Source of the DNA: Pirellulaceae bacterium
GTDB lineage: Bacteria; Planctomycetota; Planctomycetia; Pirellulales; Pirellulaceae
NCBI GenBank assembly: GCA_030748485.1
Contig: JASMLW010000011.1
Location: 1 to 35,252, forward strand
Direction of reading: 5' to 3'
DNA length: 35,252 nt
The notes beneath the pieces are model-generated. The model did no database searches. It saw nothing but the letters and a program-made list of their open reading frames with translations, and had not been told where the DNA came from. Made by a program: the position numbers and the translations under genes. Every line of letters starts with the position of its first letter. Within the stretch, counting starts at the first letter, position 1. Shown here one piece after another: positions 18,244 to 25,988 of the stretch.

Positions 18244-18413
18244 GGCGGGCCGAAGGGACCGTGGCGCGGAAGTTACCTTCAGCCCGCCGTTCGATAGAGC
18301 GACGGACAGAGTCCGAGCTCCATGTTCTGTTCGGCGATAGTTCGCGTTCGCCGGTGATGCTTCCTGCCACTCGCGCGCCGCGCGAACCCGTTAGGCACTC
18401 CACTGGAACGGGT
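18244..18413. ncRNA. Candidate structured RNA or cis-element, strand unknown
   Basis: Consecutive inverted repeats: GGCGGGC-c-GAAGG / CCTTC-a-GCCCGCC (18244-18256 with 18276-18288, a 12-pair stem with one mismatch), CGGAC-AGA-GTCCG (18303-18315), CGGCGA / TCGCCG (18332-18353), TCGCGCG-C-CGCGCGA (18371-18385) and ACCCGTT / AACGGGT (18386-18413). The density is higher than elsewhere in the window. A high-GC background will produce some of these by chance, and no family is recognised. Confidence 0.3.
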
Positions 18414-18449
18414 GCTGCCCCGCCGCGGCCTCACGAGTAACAGGTAGTC

Positions 18450-18481
18450 GCAGTTTGAATCGATTGCAGTTTGAATCGATT
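18450..18481 (+). repeat. 16-bp perfect tandem repeat (two copies)
   Basis: GCAGTTTGAATCGATT occurs twice head to tail (18450-18465, 18466-18481). Each copy ends in the 8-bp palindrome AATCGATT, giving two palindromes 16 bases apart about 170-190 bases upstream of the sulfatase start. This layout would suit two factor-binding sites on nearly the same face of the helix, or it is simple slippage. Confidence 0.85.
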
Positions 18482-18650
18482 CTGTCGTAGGACACTAATA
18501 GTTTCGGTTACAATTCGCCTGCGCGACCACTCTGTCAGGTCTGACTTCAGTGTGGATACCCACAATGGGTGGACGGGCCTCCGCCAAGTGGGGAAGGAGG
18601 ATGGCGCCGGTCGACAATGGCGGCTCGATTCTTGGACAACAGGAGAGAAG

Positions 18651-19997
18651 ATGTCTCGATCAGGATACATCTGGTGCGTCGCCGCCGCGGCGGTGGTTCT
18701 GGCGGAACCGGTGAGCGCTCAAACCGCAGCGCAGCCCAACATCATCTTCATCATGGCCGACGACCTCGGCTACGGCGATCTCGGCTGTTTTGGCCAGGAG
18801 AGGATCCAGACGCCGCAGCTCGATCGGCTGGCGAAGGAGGGGACGCGGCTGACTAGTTTCTACGCGGGCTGCACCGTTTGCCGGCCGTCGCGTCTCGTGT
18901 TGTGGACGGGCCGGCACACGGGTCACACCGCTATCAATTCCAACGCGTCGTACGTCTTCAAGGAAGCCGACACGACGGTCGCCGAGCGTCTTCAGAAAGT
19001 GGGCTACCGCACAGGAGGTGTCGGCAAGTGGGCGATGGGCGGACCGCTGACGACGGGGAGGCCGACGCGCAACGGCTTTGACTTTTGGATGGGATACCTC
19101 GATCAGGGTGCGGCGCACAACTACTATCCGACGCATCTCTTCCGCAACGGAAAGCGCGTTGAGTTGGCGGGCAATGTGTTGAGCGATCATCCGCGGGCTC
19201 GGGGTCGAGTTTCCTCCCAGCGGCGGACCTACTCCCACGACGTCATGACCGACGAGGCGTTGGAGTTCATTCGCCGCAATCGCGCGAACCCGTTTCTGCT
19301 TCACGTCCATTGGACGATTCCACATGCGAACAACGAAGGCGGTCGAGTGACGGGCGACGGAATGGAAACGCCCAACTACGGAGTCTACGAATCGCGGAAG
19401 TGGCCAGCTACTGCCCGCGGGCACGCCGCCATGATCACTCGCATGGATGCCGACGTGGGGCGCATCGTCGGGTTGCTCAAGGAACTCAAGATCGAACGCC
19501 GGACGTTGGTCTTTTTCACTTCCGACAACGGACCCCATTCCGAGGGCGGTCACCGGCACGAGTTTTTCAATTCCAATGGCCCGCTGCGCGGCTTCAAACG
19601 CGATCTTTACGAAGGGGGCATTCGCGTGCCGACCATTGCCTGGTGGCCGGGCGTGACGCCCGCGGGCGCGACGTGCGACGAGCCGCTGGCGTTTTGGGAT
19701 TTTGTTCCGACCGCCTGTGACCTGGCCGGCGCCGATCCGCCGGCGGAAACCGACGGGATCTCCTTCGTCTCAACACTGCGAGGCCAGGTGCAGACCAGTC
19801 ACGAGTTCCTCTATTGGCGCTACGGGAAAAAGACCGCTATTCGAGCCGGCAAGTGGAAGGCGGTCCGCATCAAGGACGACGGCGCCTGGCGGCTGTTCGA
19901 TCTTTCCGAAGACATTGGCGAAACCGACGACGTCGCCGACGCGCATCCGCAGATCGCGAAGGAAATGCAGCGCCGACACGAGGCCAGTTCGCCCTAG
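18651..19997 (+). CDS. Secreted arylsulfatase A-like sulfatase (S1 family)
   Basis: A 448-residue formylglycine-dependent sulfatase that hydrolyses sulfate esters, probably on algal or animal polysaccharides. Residues 1-24 are a Sec signal peptide (WCVAAAAVVLAEPVSAQ). The metal-binding start NIIFIMADDLGYGDLG gives Asp37/Asp38. The sulfatase signature CRPSR occurs at 77-81, with Cys77 the residue converted to formylglycine, and FFTSDNGPHSEGG supplies further metal ligands. The C-terminal part (WRLFDLSEDIGETDDVAD) is the normal small domain, so the protein is complete. AGGAGA at 18641-18646 sets the ATG; an upstream frame from 18471 is non-coding leader. The maturase (FGE or anSME) is not in this window. 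It converges with the Gfo/Idh/MocA gene downstream. Confidence 0.94.
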   Translation: MSRSGYIWCVAAAAVVLAEPVSAQTAAQPNIIFIMADDLGYGDLGCFGQERIQTPQLDRLAKEGTRLTSFYAGCTVCRPSRLVLWTGRHTGHTAINSNASYVFKEADTTVAERLQKVGYRTGGVGKWAMGGPLTTGRPTRNGFDFWMGYLDQGAAHNYYPTHLFRNGKRVELAGNVLSDHPRARGRVSSQRRTYSHDVMTDEALEFIRRNRANPFLLHVHWTIPHANNEGGRVTGDGMETPNYGVYESRKWPATARGHAAMITRMDADVGRIVGLLKELKIERRTLVFFTSDNGPHSEGGHRHEFFNSNGPLRGFKRDLYEGGIRVPTIAWWPGVTPAGATCDEPLAFWDFVPTACDLAGADPPAETDGISFVSTLRGQVQTSHEFLYWRYGKKTAIRAGKWKAVRIKDDGAWRLFDLSEDIGETDDVADAHPQIAKEMQRRHEASSP

Positions 19998-20013
19998 CTG
20001 GAAAGATCCTCGC

Positions 20014-20026
20014 AGCCTGTCAGGCT
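20014..20026. terminator. Small stem-loop between convergent genes
   Basis: AGCCT-GTC-AGGCT in the 71-base gap between the sulfatase and the convergent oxidoreductase, followed on the plus strand by TTGGATTT. A weak, possibly bidirectional, terminator. Confidence 0.35.
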
Positions 20027-20068
20027 TGGATTTCAGGTAGTGGACTCGCCAGAAGTCCGCTTCGCCAC

Positions 20069-21406
20069 TTACACGCGAGGAATCTCGAATCCCTCCCGCG
20101 GCGTTCGCGCGAACAGACCGGCCGCCTGTTCGTCACCGACGATTTTCTCAGTCTTCGACTCCCACTTGATCGAGCGACCCAAGCGGGCGGCGATTGAGGC
20201 CAGGTGGCAAGTGTTCATCGCCTGGACGTGAGTAAAGACGTCGGAGACAGGTAGGCCGCCTTCGCGGATGCACCGATAGAAGTTGTTCTTGTGTCCTTCG
20301 GCCGGCTTGCCTTTGTAGAGTCGCCGATGATCGTCGTCGGTGTACTTGCCGTCGTCCCACTTCTCTTCAATCGGCTTACCGACGATCTTGCTGCGATTCA
20401 CAAAGATGCGGCCTTCCGTTCCCTCGAACAGAATGCCGTTGTCGCCGTGGCTGGTGATCGCCATTTCGACGCCGCTGCTGAACTTGCAGTTCACCGTGTA
20501 GTCGTGCGACGTATTGTAACTGTCGTCGCGCGTCGGGTAACCGTCCTTGAAGGGGACTGGATGCTTGGCGCTGGAACCGTCAATCTCGACAGGACCCATT
20601 CCCTGCTTGTCTTCGCCGATCGCCCACGTGGCGATATCGACGTGGTGGGCTCCCCAATCGGTGAACTTGCCGCCCGAGTACTCGTACCACCAGCGGAATT
20701 GGTAGTGGCAACGCTTCTCGCGGTAGTCGACTTCGGGAGCTTGTCCCAGCCAGGAGTTCCAATCCAATTCCTTCGGCGGCTCGACTACGGGAAACGGCCC
20801 GCCCGTGGGTGAGCCGTTGATGCCGACAGTGACTTTTTTGATATCGCCCAGCAGTCCCTTTTGCACCATGTTGATCGCGCGGAGAAAGCGGCCGCGGTCG
20901 CTGCGCTGTTGTGTGCCGACGAGGAAGATGCGATCGCCGTACTTTTTGCACGCGTTGCGCATCAGCTGGTTTTCTTCCAGCGTCAAGGTGAGCGGTTTTT
21001 GGCAGAAGACGTGTTTGCCGGCTTGCAACGCCTCGATGGCGATCTTGACGTGCCAATGGTCGGGCGTGACGACGCTCACGACATCGACGTCTTTCCGTTC
21101 GAGGATCTTGCGGTAGTCGCTGTAGGCGTCGGCTTTGCCTTTGCCGATGTTGCCGGCGTTCTTCGCCCGCTCGGCGTGCCGCGAGTCGACATCGCAAACC
21201 GCCACGACGTCGCCGAATCGCGCATGGGCGCGAGCGTCGCCGGTTCCCATGCTGCCGACTCCGATGCAGCCGATCTGCGGCCGGTCGTTCTTGTCCTGGT
21301 TGGCGAACGCCTTCTCGCTCCACGGGAAGTAGGCGGCTGCGCCGGCTCCGACCGCGACGGCTGAGGATTGCTTGAGAAAATCACGACGTGTTTTGTTTTG
21401 TGTCAT
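20069..21406 (-). CDS. Tat-exported Gfo/Idh/MocA-family oxidoreductase
   Basis: A 445-residue member of the Gfo/Idh/MocA family. The N-terminus is a Tat signal (KTRRDFLKQSSAVAVGAGAAAYFP), consistent with export after folding around NAD(P). The Rossmann motif is IGCIGVGSMGTGDARAH, followed by DVVAVCDVD. The active-site lysine-proline lies in HVFCQKPLTLTLEEN, with Gln in place of the more usual Glu. A planctomycete-type central domain follows (DWNSWLGQAPEVDYREKRCHYQFRWW split by the substrate-binding sheet, then GGKFTDWGAHHVDIATWAIG). Start at the ATG with AGGA upstream. It lies between two sulfatases, which suggests a role in modifying desulfated sugars; the substrate itself cannot be read from the sequence. 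Confidence 0.94.
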   Translation of the reverse strand: MTQNKTRRDFLKQSSAVAVGAGAAAYFPWSEKAFANQDKNDRPQIGCIGVGSMGTGDARAHARFGDVVAVCDVDSRHAERAKNAGNIGKGKADAYSDYRKILERKDVDVVSVVTPDHWHVKIAIEALQAGKHVFCQKPLTLTLEENQLMRNACKKYGDRIFLVGTQQRSDRGRFLRAINMVQKGLLGDIKKVTVGINGSPTGGPFPVVEPPKELDWNSWLGQAPEVDYREKRCHYQFRWWYEYSGGKFTDWGAHHVDIATWAIGEDKQGMGPVEIDGSSAKHPVPFKDGYPTRDDSYNTSHDYTVNCKFSSGVEMAITSHGDNGILFEGTEGRIFVNRSKIVGKPIEEKWDDGKYTDDDHRRLYKGKPAEGHKNNFYRCIREGGLPVSDVFTHVQAMNTCHLASIAARLGRSIKWESKTEKIVGDEQAAGLFARTPREGFEIPRV

Positions 21407-21532
21407 CGATCGTTCCTGACGGACGAAGGGAGATGTGAGAGGGATATCGAATTTGGGCGCACCGAGCTTGTACGAAGTCCGTACAGCTCCCTAGTATGTC
21501 GCGCCGTCGCGGGCAAGCCAAGTCAGTGGGTC

Positions 21533-22966
21533 TCAATTCAAGGCGGCCCGCATGGCGGCTTGCACACGGGGGTGACGCGCGTGCGGATCCTGATGTCGCT
21601 GAGCGTATTCGAGCAAGGCCTTCGTCAACCGCTTCACCAGAACGCGATGTTCCGGCTCAGCAAACAGGTTTTTCGTCTCTTGCGGGTCGTGCTCGACATC
21701 GAACAACCACGGTTCGTCGTTCGCGGCGAAAACGAGTTTGTATCGGCTGGTGACAGCCGCCAGCCAGCCGGTGGATCCGGCCCCGCGGACGAAGGCGATA
21801 TCTTCCCACGAACGAACATCACCGACCAGCAATTTGCTCGCGTCGCGGCCGTCGACATCGTCCGCGGCCGGCGCGTCGAGCAGCGTCATCGCGGTGGGCA
21901 AAAAGTCGATGCAGGTGAGCGCTTGAGGCACGATCAGTCCGGGCTTCACTTTGCCGGGGCAGTAGATTAAAAACGGAATCCGCGCCGAGCCTTCGTAGGG
22001 AACGCCCTTGTTCAGTCGCCCGTGTTCTCCGCACAGATCGCCGTGGTCGCTCGTGAAGACCACGACCGTCTGTTCGAGAACTCCCTCTTGGCGGAGCGCG
22101 TCGAGGATGCGGCCGACGTTGTCGTCGATGCACTTGACCATGCCGTAGTACTTGGGCATCAGCCGGCGCAGTTGAGCCGCGGTGACGCCGGCCTTCCTCC
22201 CCCACGCCGGCGACGCCGAATTCAACTTGCTCAACGTCGCCGGGATCGGCACTTCGACATCGTCGTACATCGTGTCGTACGGGGCGCGGACGGTGTTGGG
22301 TCCGTGCGGATCCGGCAGGCTTAGCATGTAGCAAAACGGCTTGTCCTTGTGTTGGCGGATGAAGTCGATCGCTTTGTCGCTGAGCCAATCGGTGGAAAAG
22401 GTCTTCTCGTCGGCTCCGTTCAAATCGTAGTTCGGTTTGCCCATCTTGTTCGTCGAGCCGACGCGCGGTCCCGCGTCGGCGTCGACAAACTTCTTCCAGT
22501 GGCCCCGGTTGAACATGAACCGATTGTCTTCAAACCCGAACTTGCGCTCGGGCGCCCATTGGGGTTTCCCAGAGCCGTCGAGATGCCACTTGCCGGCGAA
22601 TCCTGTCGCGTAGCCGCGCCGCCGCAGCAACTCGGCGAACGTAACGATCGAATCATCCAACGGGATGTTGTTGGTGACGACCGGTGTCTTTTGCGGATAC
22701 TTGCCCGAGACGAGAGCGGCCCGCGACGGCGAACAGACGGGCGTCGTCGCGTAAAAACTCGAGCAGAGCGCGCCGTGCTTGGCGATCCAGTCGATATGCG
22801 GCGTCTCAACGATCTTTCCGCCGTAACAGCCGAGCGTGCCGAAGTGATGCTCGTCGGTTTGGATGATCAGCAGGTTGCGCGGTCGGTCGGCGGCCGACGC
22901 GAGGCCGCTGAGCAGCATGGCCGCGGCAAAAAACGAAAACAGAAACGAACGGAGGAATCGCGTCAT
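21533..22966 (-). CDS. Secreted sulfatase (choline-sulfatase/IDS-like S1 type)
   Basis: A 477-residue sulfatase. Residues 1-26 are a Sec signal peptide (FLFSFFAAAMLLSGLASAA). NLLIIQTDEHHFGTLGCYGG is the metal-binding start; Asp38 is followed by Glu-His-His, the 'QTDEHH' variant seen in choline-sulfatase/heparan-sulfatase-like members. CSPSR at 78-82 is the formylglycine signature, with Cys78 modified. VVFTSDHGDLCGEHGRLNKG gives the second metal-binding block. The C-terminal part (ETKNLFAEPEHRVLVKRLTKALLEYAQRH) is intact. It belongs to a different subgroup from the sulfatase at 18651, so the two probably cleave different sulfate positions. No strong Shine-Dalgarno is visible. The PSCyt1 fragment lies 50 bases upstream on the same strand. 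Confidence 0.94.
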   Translation of the reverse strand: MTRFLRSFLFSFFAAAMLLSGLASAADRPRNLLIIQTDEHHFGTLGCYGGKIVETPHIDWIAKHGALCSSFYATTPVCSPSRAALVSGKYPQKTPVVTNNIPLDDSIVTFAELLRRRGYATGFAGKWHLDGSGKPQWAPERKFGFEDNRFMFNRGHWKKFVDADAGPRVGSTNKMGKPNYDLNGADEKTFSTDWLSDKAIDFIRQHKDKPFCYMLSLPDPHGPNTVRAPYDTMYDDVEVPIPATLSKLNSASPAWGRKAGVTAAQLRRLMPKYYGMVKCIDDNVGRILDALRQEGVLEQTVVVFTSDHGDLCGEHGRLNKGVPYEGSARIPFLIYCPGKVKPGLIVPQALTCIDFLPTAMTLLDAPAADDVDGRDASKLLVGDVRSWEDIAFVRGAGSTGWLAAVTSRYKLVFAANDEPWLFDVEHDPQETKNLFAEPEHRVLVKRLTKALLEYAQRHQDPHARHPRVQAAMRAALN

Positions 22967-23010
22967 GGTGCAGACTCATTGGTGAGGTTTGTCAAAAAGG
23001 TTTGTCAGAG

Positions 23011-23038
23011 ATGTTGTCAGAGAGATGTTGTCAGAGAG
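23011..23038. repeat. 14-bp tandem repeat over a gene end
   Basis: ATGTTGTCAGAGAG occurs twice in tandem; degenerate further units (GTTTGTCA) lie just before it, at 22987-23010. The stop codon of the PSCyt1-like gene (23017-23019) falls inside the first copy, so slippage here has shaped the gene's 3' end. Confidence 0.85.
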
Positions 23039-23394
23039 ATCGGTCGCCCGCTGATCGGGCCGCCGCGCTTCTCGAGGATGACGATGTAACCGGGCAGTTT
23101 CTGCGACACTCCCTTCCTGGGCGGCGGCATTTCACCGCTCCGCACTCGCTCCATGAGCTGACTTTCGGCGGCTTTCCCCGGTTGAATCACGGGGCCGCTT
23201 TCTCCGCCGCGGCGGGCCAACGCACTACGCGTCAACTTCAGTCCGCCGGCCGCGTCCCGTTCGTTGTGGCATTCCAAACATCTGCGGACGAAGACGGCCG
23301 CCACGTCCTTCTCGAAACGGGTGTCCTCTTCCGCCCCGACAGTGGGCCCGCTGAAAACTAATCCGACCCCGATCATCACGAAGGAGAGCCGCAT
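23017..23394 (-). CDS. Orphan PSCyt1-like c-type cytochrome domain protein
   Basis: A 125-residue exported protein: signal peptide MRLSFVMIGVGLVFSGPTVGA, then FEKDVAAVFVRRCLECHNE with the haem-attachment motif CLECH, GGLKLTRSALARRGGESGPV and RVRSGEMPPP. These are the hallmarks of the Planctomycete Cytochrome C (PSCyt1) domain, normally the N-terminal part of DUF1549/DUF1553 proteins of 800-1100 residues. Here everything after the haem domain is missing. The expected end, of the form KLSxxEIAxLxxWIxxGAPW, appears only as KLPGYIVILEKRGGPISG, followed by a short tail that runs into a slippage repeat. It may be a remnant of a larger gene or a working mini-cytochrome. It lies 50 bases upstream of the sulfatase on the same strand and could be co-transcribed with it. 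Confidence 0.75.
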   Translation of the reverse strand: MRLSFVMIGVGLVFSGPTVGAEEDTRFEKDVAAVFVRRCLECHNERDAAGGLKLTRSALARRGGESGPVIQPGKAAESQLMERVRSGEMPPPRKGVSQKLPGYIVILEKRGGPISGRPISLTTSL

Positions 23395-23697
23395 TTTCTC
23401 GTCGCCTGTGGATGCACGAAGGAATGAGACATAGGAATATCCCTACCGCTGGATCAACCTGCTGCGATCAATCGGCGCGGGGATCCATTTTAGCAAGGAC
23501 GATTCGCTCAGGGGGCGACAATTCGCTCTCAGCGGCCCTTCGGAGCTTGCGAATGGACCTGATTTCGACCACGATAAACGGTTCAACGGATCACCGGGTT
23601 TCTCACCCGAAGCAGCTTCACTACATGCACGTCCAAGTGGAGCATTGTCGAGGCCAGGATCGGCCCAGCCGCCAGTTCAATTAGTTTTGGGGTTACG
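23395..23697. other. Intergenic region between divergent PSCyt1-like and Hsp70-like genes
   Basis: A 303-base divergent spacer with no supported gene. It holds a small hairpin CGGGT-TTCTC-ACCCG (23595-23609) and a weak promoter-like pair (TTGCGA 23547-23552, GATAAA 23573-23578, spacer 20). I see no CIRCE-type repeat, so classical HrcA control of the Hsp70-like gene is not supported. Confidence 0.5.
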
Positions 23698-25779
23698 ATG
23701 AGTTCAGCGCACGAGCCGGCGGTCGGCATCGATCTCGGGACGACGTTCTCCGTCATCGCTCACTTCGACAAGGACGGTCGTTGCCGCACCATCCAAAACG
23801 CCGAGGGCGATTTGACCACCCCGAGCGTGGTGTTCTTTGATCGCGAAGGCCCGATCGTCGGCAAGGAGGCAGTGAAAGTCGCCGAGCACGAACCCGAACG
23901 AATCGCTCAGCTCGCCAAACGCGACATGGGGAAGTCGTCCATCCGCGACAAGGTACTCGGCCAAAACCTGCCTCCCGAAGTTGTTCAGGCGGTCATCCTC
24001 CGCAAACTGGCTGACGACACCGCCTTGATGCTCGGCGACTTGAACAAGGTGGTCGTTACCGTGCCGGCGTATTTCAATGAGCCGCGAAGAAAGGCGACGC
24101 AGGACGCCGGACGCATCGCCGGGTTGGACGTGATCGACATCATTAACGAGCCGACGGCGGCGGCGATCGCCTACGGCGTGCAGGCTGGATTCTTGGATGA
24201 CCAGGGGGCGGCTCGGGATAAGGAAGTTATCCTGGTCTACGATCTGGGCGGCGGTACATTTGATGTCACGTTGATGGAGATAGACGGAGCCAACTACCGC
24301 GCGCTGGGAACGGCGGGCGATGTCTATCTGGGCGGGGTTGATTGGGATCACCGAGTCGCCACGTTCCTGGCCGACCAGTTCAAGACGGAACACGGGATCG
24401 ACTTGCGCGAGAATCCGATCGGGCAACAGATTCTGCTCCGCGAGGCTGAAGACGCCAAGCGCACTCTGACCTCCCGCGCCTCGGCGATGGTCCATATCTC
24501 CTTTGGAGGGAGCCGCAGTCGGATCGAATTGTCGCGGGAACAATTCGATGAACTGACCGCCGATCTTGTTGCGCGGACGGTTTTCACCACCCAGCGGCTG
24601 TTGCGCGATTGCCACTACAACTGGAGCGGTGTCACGCGCATCTTGTTGGCGGGCGGTTCGAGCCGCATGCCAACGATACAGGAAGCGCTCGAAAAGGAAT
24701 CGGGGATGTCGGTCGATCGTTCGCTCTCTCCCGACGAAGCGATCGCGCACGGCGCGGCCGTCCACGCGGCGATCCGCCTGAAAGGTGCGGGCAGCCCGAA
24801 CATCACCATCAAAAACGTCAACTCGCACGATCTCGGCGTAATGGGACTTGAGAAAGCGACCGGGATGCCGCGGCGCCAAGTTCTCATTCCCCGCAATACG
24901 GCGCTTCCCGCCGCCGGCGGCGGAGTGTTTCGCACGCGCGAGGACGACCAGATCAATGTCGCCATCGATGTTGTCGAAGGTGGCGACGCCAGCGGGAAGA
25001 ACGCCACTAAGATCGGACGATTTGTCGTTGGCGGATTGCCCGATCAACTGCCGGCCGGCACGCCCATCAAAGTGCGGTTTCGCTACTTGGACGACGGTCG
25101 GCTGACCGTGCGGGCGCAATTGAAAGATGTCGCCGATGAGACCAGCATGGAAGTTGATCGCTCGACGGGCCTTTCCGAACAAGAGGTTGAAGACTGGCGA
25201 ACGAAGCGCGAAGCAAATCACCTCCTCAACGAAGCCCCCGCCCGGCCGGTCGCGCCCGTGCCACAAGCGCCCTCCCCACAAGCGCGCTCCCCACAAGCGC
25301 GCTCCCCGCAAGCGCCTTCCCCACAAGCGCCCCCACAAGCCGCCGACACCGTGGCGGCGACGCCCGCTGGCGATGACGATATCTACGACCAGCTGCTGGA
25401 CCCCGACGAGCTGGACGAATTGGGCGAAGATCTGGAAGCCGCCGAGTTCATTGACTCGATGGCGGATTCCAGCGCCGACATGTTGCCCAGTGAGAGCCAA
25501 CCTGCGGAGTCACCGCCAGAGGCGTTGCCGGCTGCGCCTGTCGCCACCGCCGTCGCGACGCCGATCGGTGAGGCGGCGGCTCCGACAGCCGAGCCTGTCG
25601 CTGACGAAGCGGCTCCCGTTGCGGAAGCCGCGGCCGACGCCGAAGGCGACCAGGAGGCTCCGCGGGAACAGCCGCAGGACGATTCGCCGGCCTTCGACTG
25701 GATCGCCGAAGAAGCCAGCGACACGGCCAAAGCGGACGACGACGACGACCTCCAATCGTTCCTCCAGAATCTCTCGTAG
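23698..25779 (+). CDS. Hsp70/DnaK-like protein with disordered acidic C-terminus
   Basis: A 693-residue Hsp70-family ATPase. The nucleotide-binding domain (about 8-385) carries [15 protein letters not shown] (phosphate 1), [50 protein letters not shown] (phosphate 2) and [17 protein letters not shown] (adenosine). A beta-type substrate-binding part follows (about 390-500, with [16 protein letters not shown]). The alpha-helical lid is absent; instead residues 522-548 are PQAPS-type repeats and the rest is an Ala/Pro/Asp/Glu-rich tail ending [14 protein letters not shown]. It is therefore not the housekeeping DnaK but a lineage-specific paralogue. A GGGG precedes the ATG. The next gene encodes a membrane-anchored J-like protein, a likely functional partner. 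Confidence 0.93.
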   Translation: MSSAHEPAVGIDLGTTFSVIAHFDKDGRCRTIQNAEGDLTTPSVVFFDREGPIVGKEAVKVAEHEPERIAQLAKRDMGKSSIRDKVLGQNLPPEVVQAVILRKLADDTALMLGDLNKVVVTVPAYFNEPRRKATQDAGRIAGLDVIDIINEPTAAAIAYGVQAGFLDDQGAARDKEVILVYDLGGGTFDVTLMEIDGANYRALGTAGDVYLGGVDWDHRVATFLADQFKTEHGIDLRENPIGQQILLREAEDAKRTLTSRASAMVHISFGGSRSRIELSREQFDELTADLVARTVFTTQRLLRDCHYNWSGVTRILLAGGSSRMPTIQEALEKESGMSVDRSLSPDEAIAHGAAVHAAIRLKGAGSPNITIKNVNSHDLGVMGLEKATGMPRRQVLIPRNTALPAAGGGVFRTREDDQINVAIDVVEGGDASGKNATKIGRFVVGGLPDQLPAGTPIKVRFRYLDDGRLTVRAQLKDVADETSMEVDRSTGLSEQEVEDWRTKREANHLLNEAPARPVAPVPQAPSPQARSPQARSPQAPSPQAPPQAADTVAATPAGDDDIYDQLLDPDELDELGEDLEAAEFIDSMADSSADMLPSESQPAESPPEALPAAPVATAVATPIGEAAAPTAEPVADEAAPVAEAAADAEGDQEAPREQPQDDSPAFDWIAEEASDTAKADDDDDLQSFLQNLS
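25261..25332 (+). repeat. 15-bp in-frame coding repeats
   Basis: Four full 15-base units of the form CCACAAGCGCxCTCC and a fifth 12-base unit encode (PQAxS)n in the Hsp70-like linker. Being in frame, copy-number change would lengthen or shorten the linker without breaking the gene. Confidence 0.9.
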
Positions 25780-25988
25780 GATATGCGTCCGCCGCCATCC
25801 GTGGCTGGTGAAACGGGATTCCCGGCAGCCGATTCGAGCGCGCCCAACTCGAGCCCCCAACTCGAGCCCGTCGCATCTGTTCACAGCGATCGGCGAGTCG
25901 ACTCTCACACATCAGTTGCCTGCCGGGACGATGGGTTGCACAATGAACGGTTGCAAGTTCGAACCTTCGTTTGCGCGGTTGGTGAGAG

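Larger units (their letters stand above)
18060..18650. other. 590-base non-coding stretch with many stem-loops
   Basis: No convincing protein-coding frame lies here; the minus-strand frame over 18071-18403 has an arginine/serine-rich composition typical of shadow frames. It holds an end-of-gene hairpin, four or five consecutive inverted repeats (18244-18413), a 16-bp tandem repeat and the sulfatase leader. It matches none of the common riboswitch, SRP, tmRNA or RNase P patterns that I could check by eye. Confidence 0.6.

Noticed and set aside
18303..18323. RNase P-like start (AGAGTCCGAGCTCCA)
   Set aside because: Only about 14 bases resemble the conserved block; the other conserved RNase P segments are missing and the non-coding space is too short.
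23395..23697. CIRCE/HrcA-type operator before the Hsp70-like gene
   Set aside because: Looked for the TTAGCACTC-N9-GAGTGCTAA pattern and did not see it.
23704..25500. 598-residue open frame antisense to the Hsp70-like gene
   Set aside because: Composition is Arg/Asp/Val-rich without any recognisable domain, and the opposite strand holds an unambiguous Hsp70. Long antisense frames are expected at this GC content.
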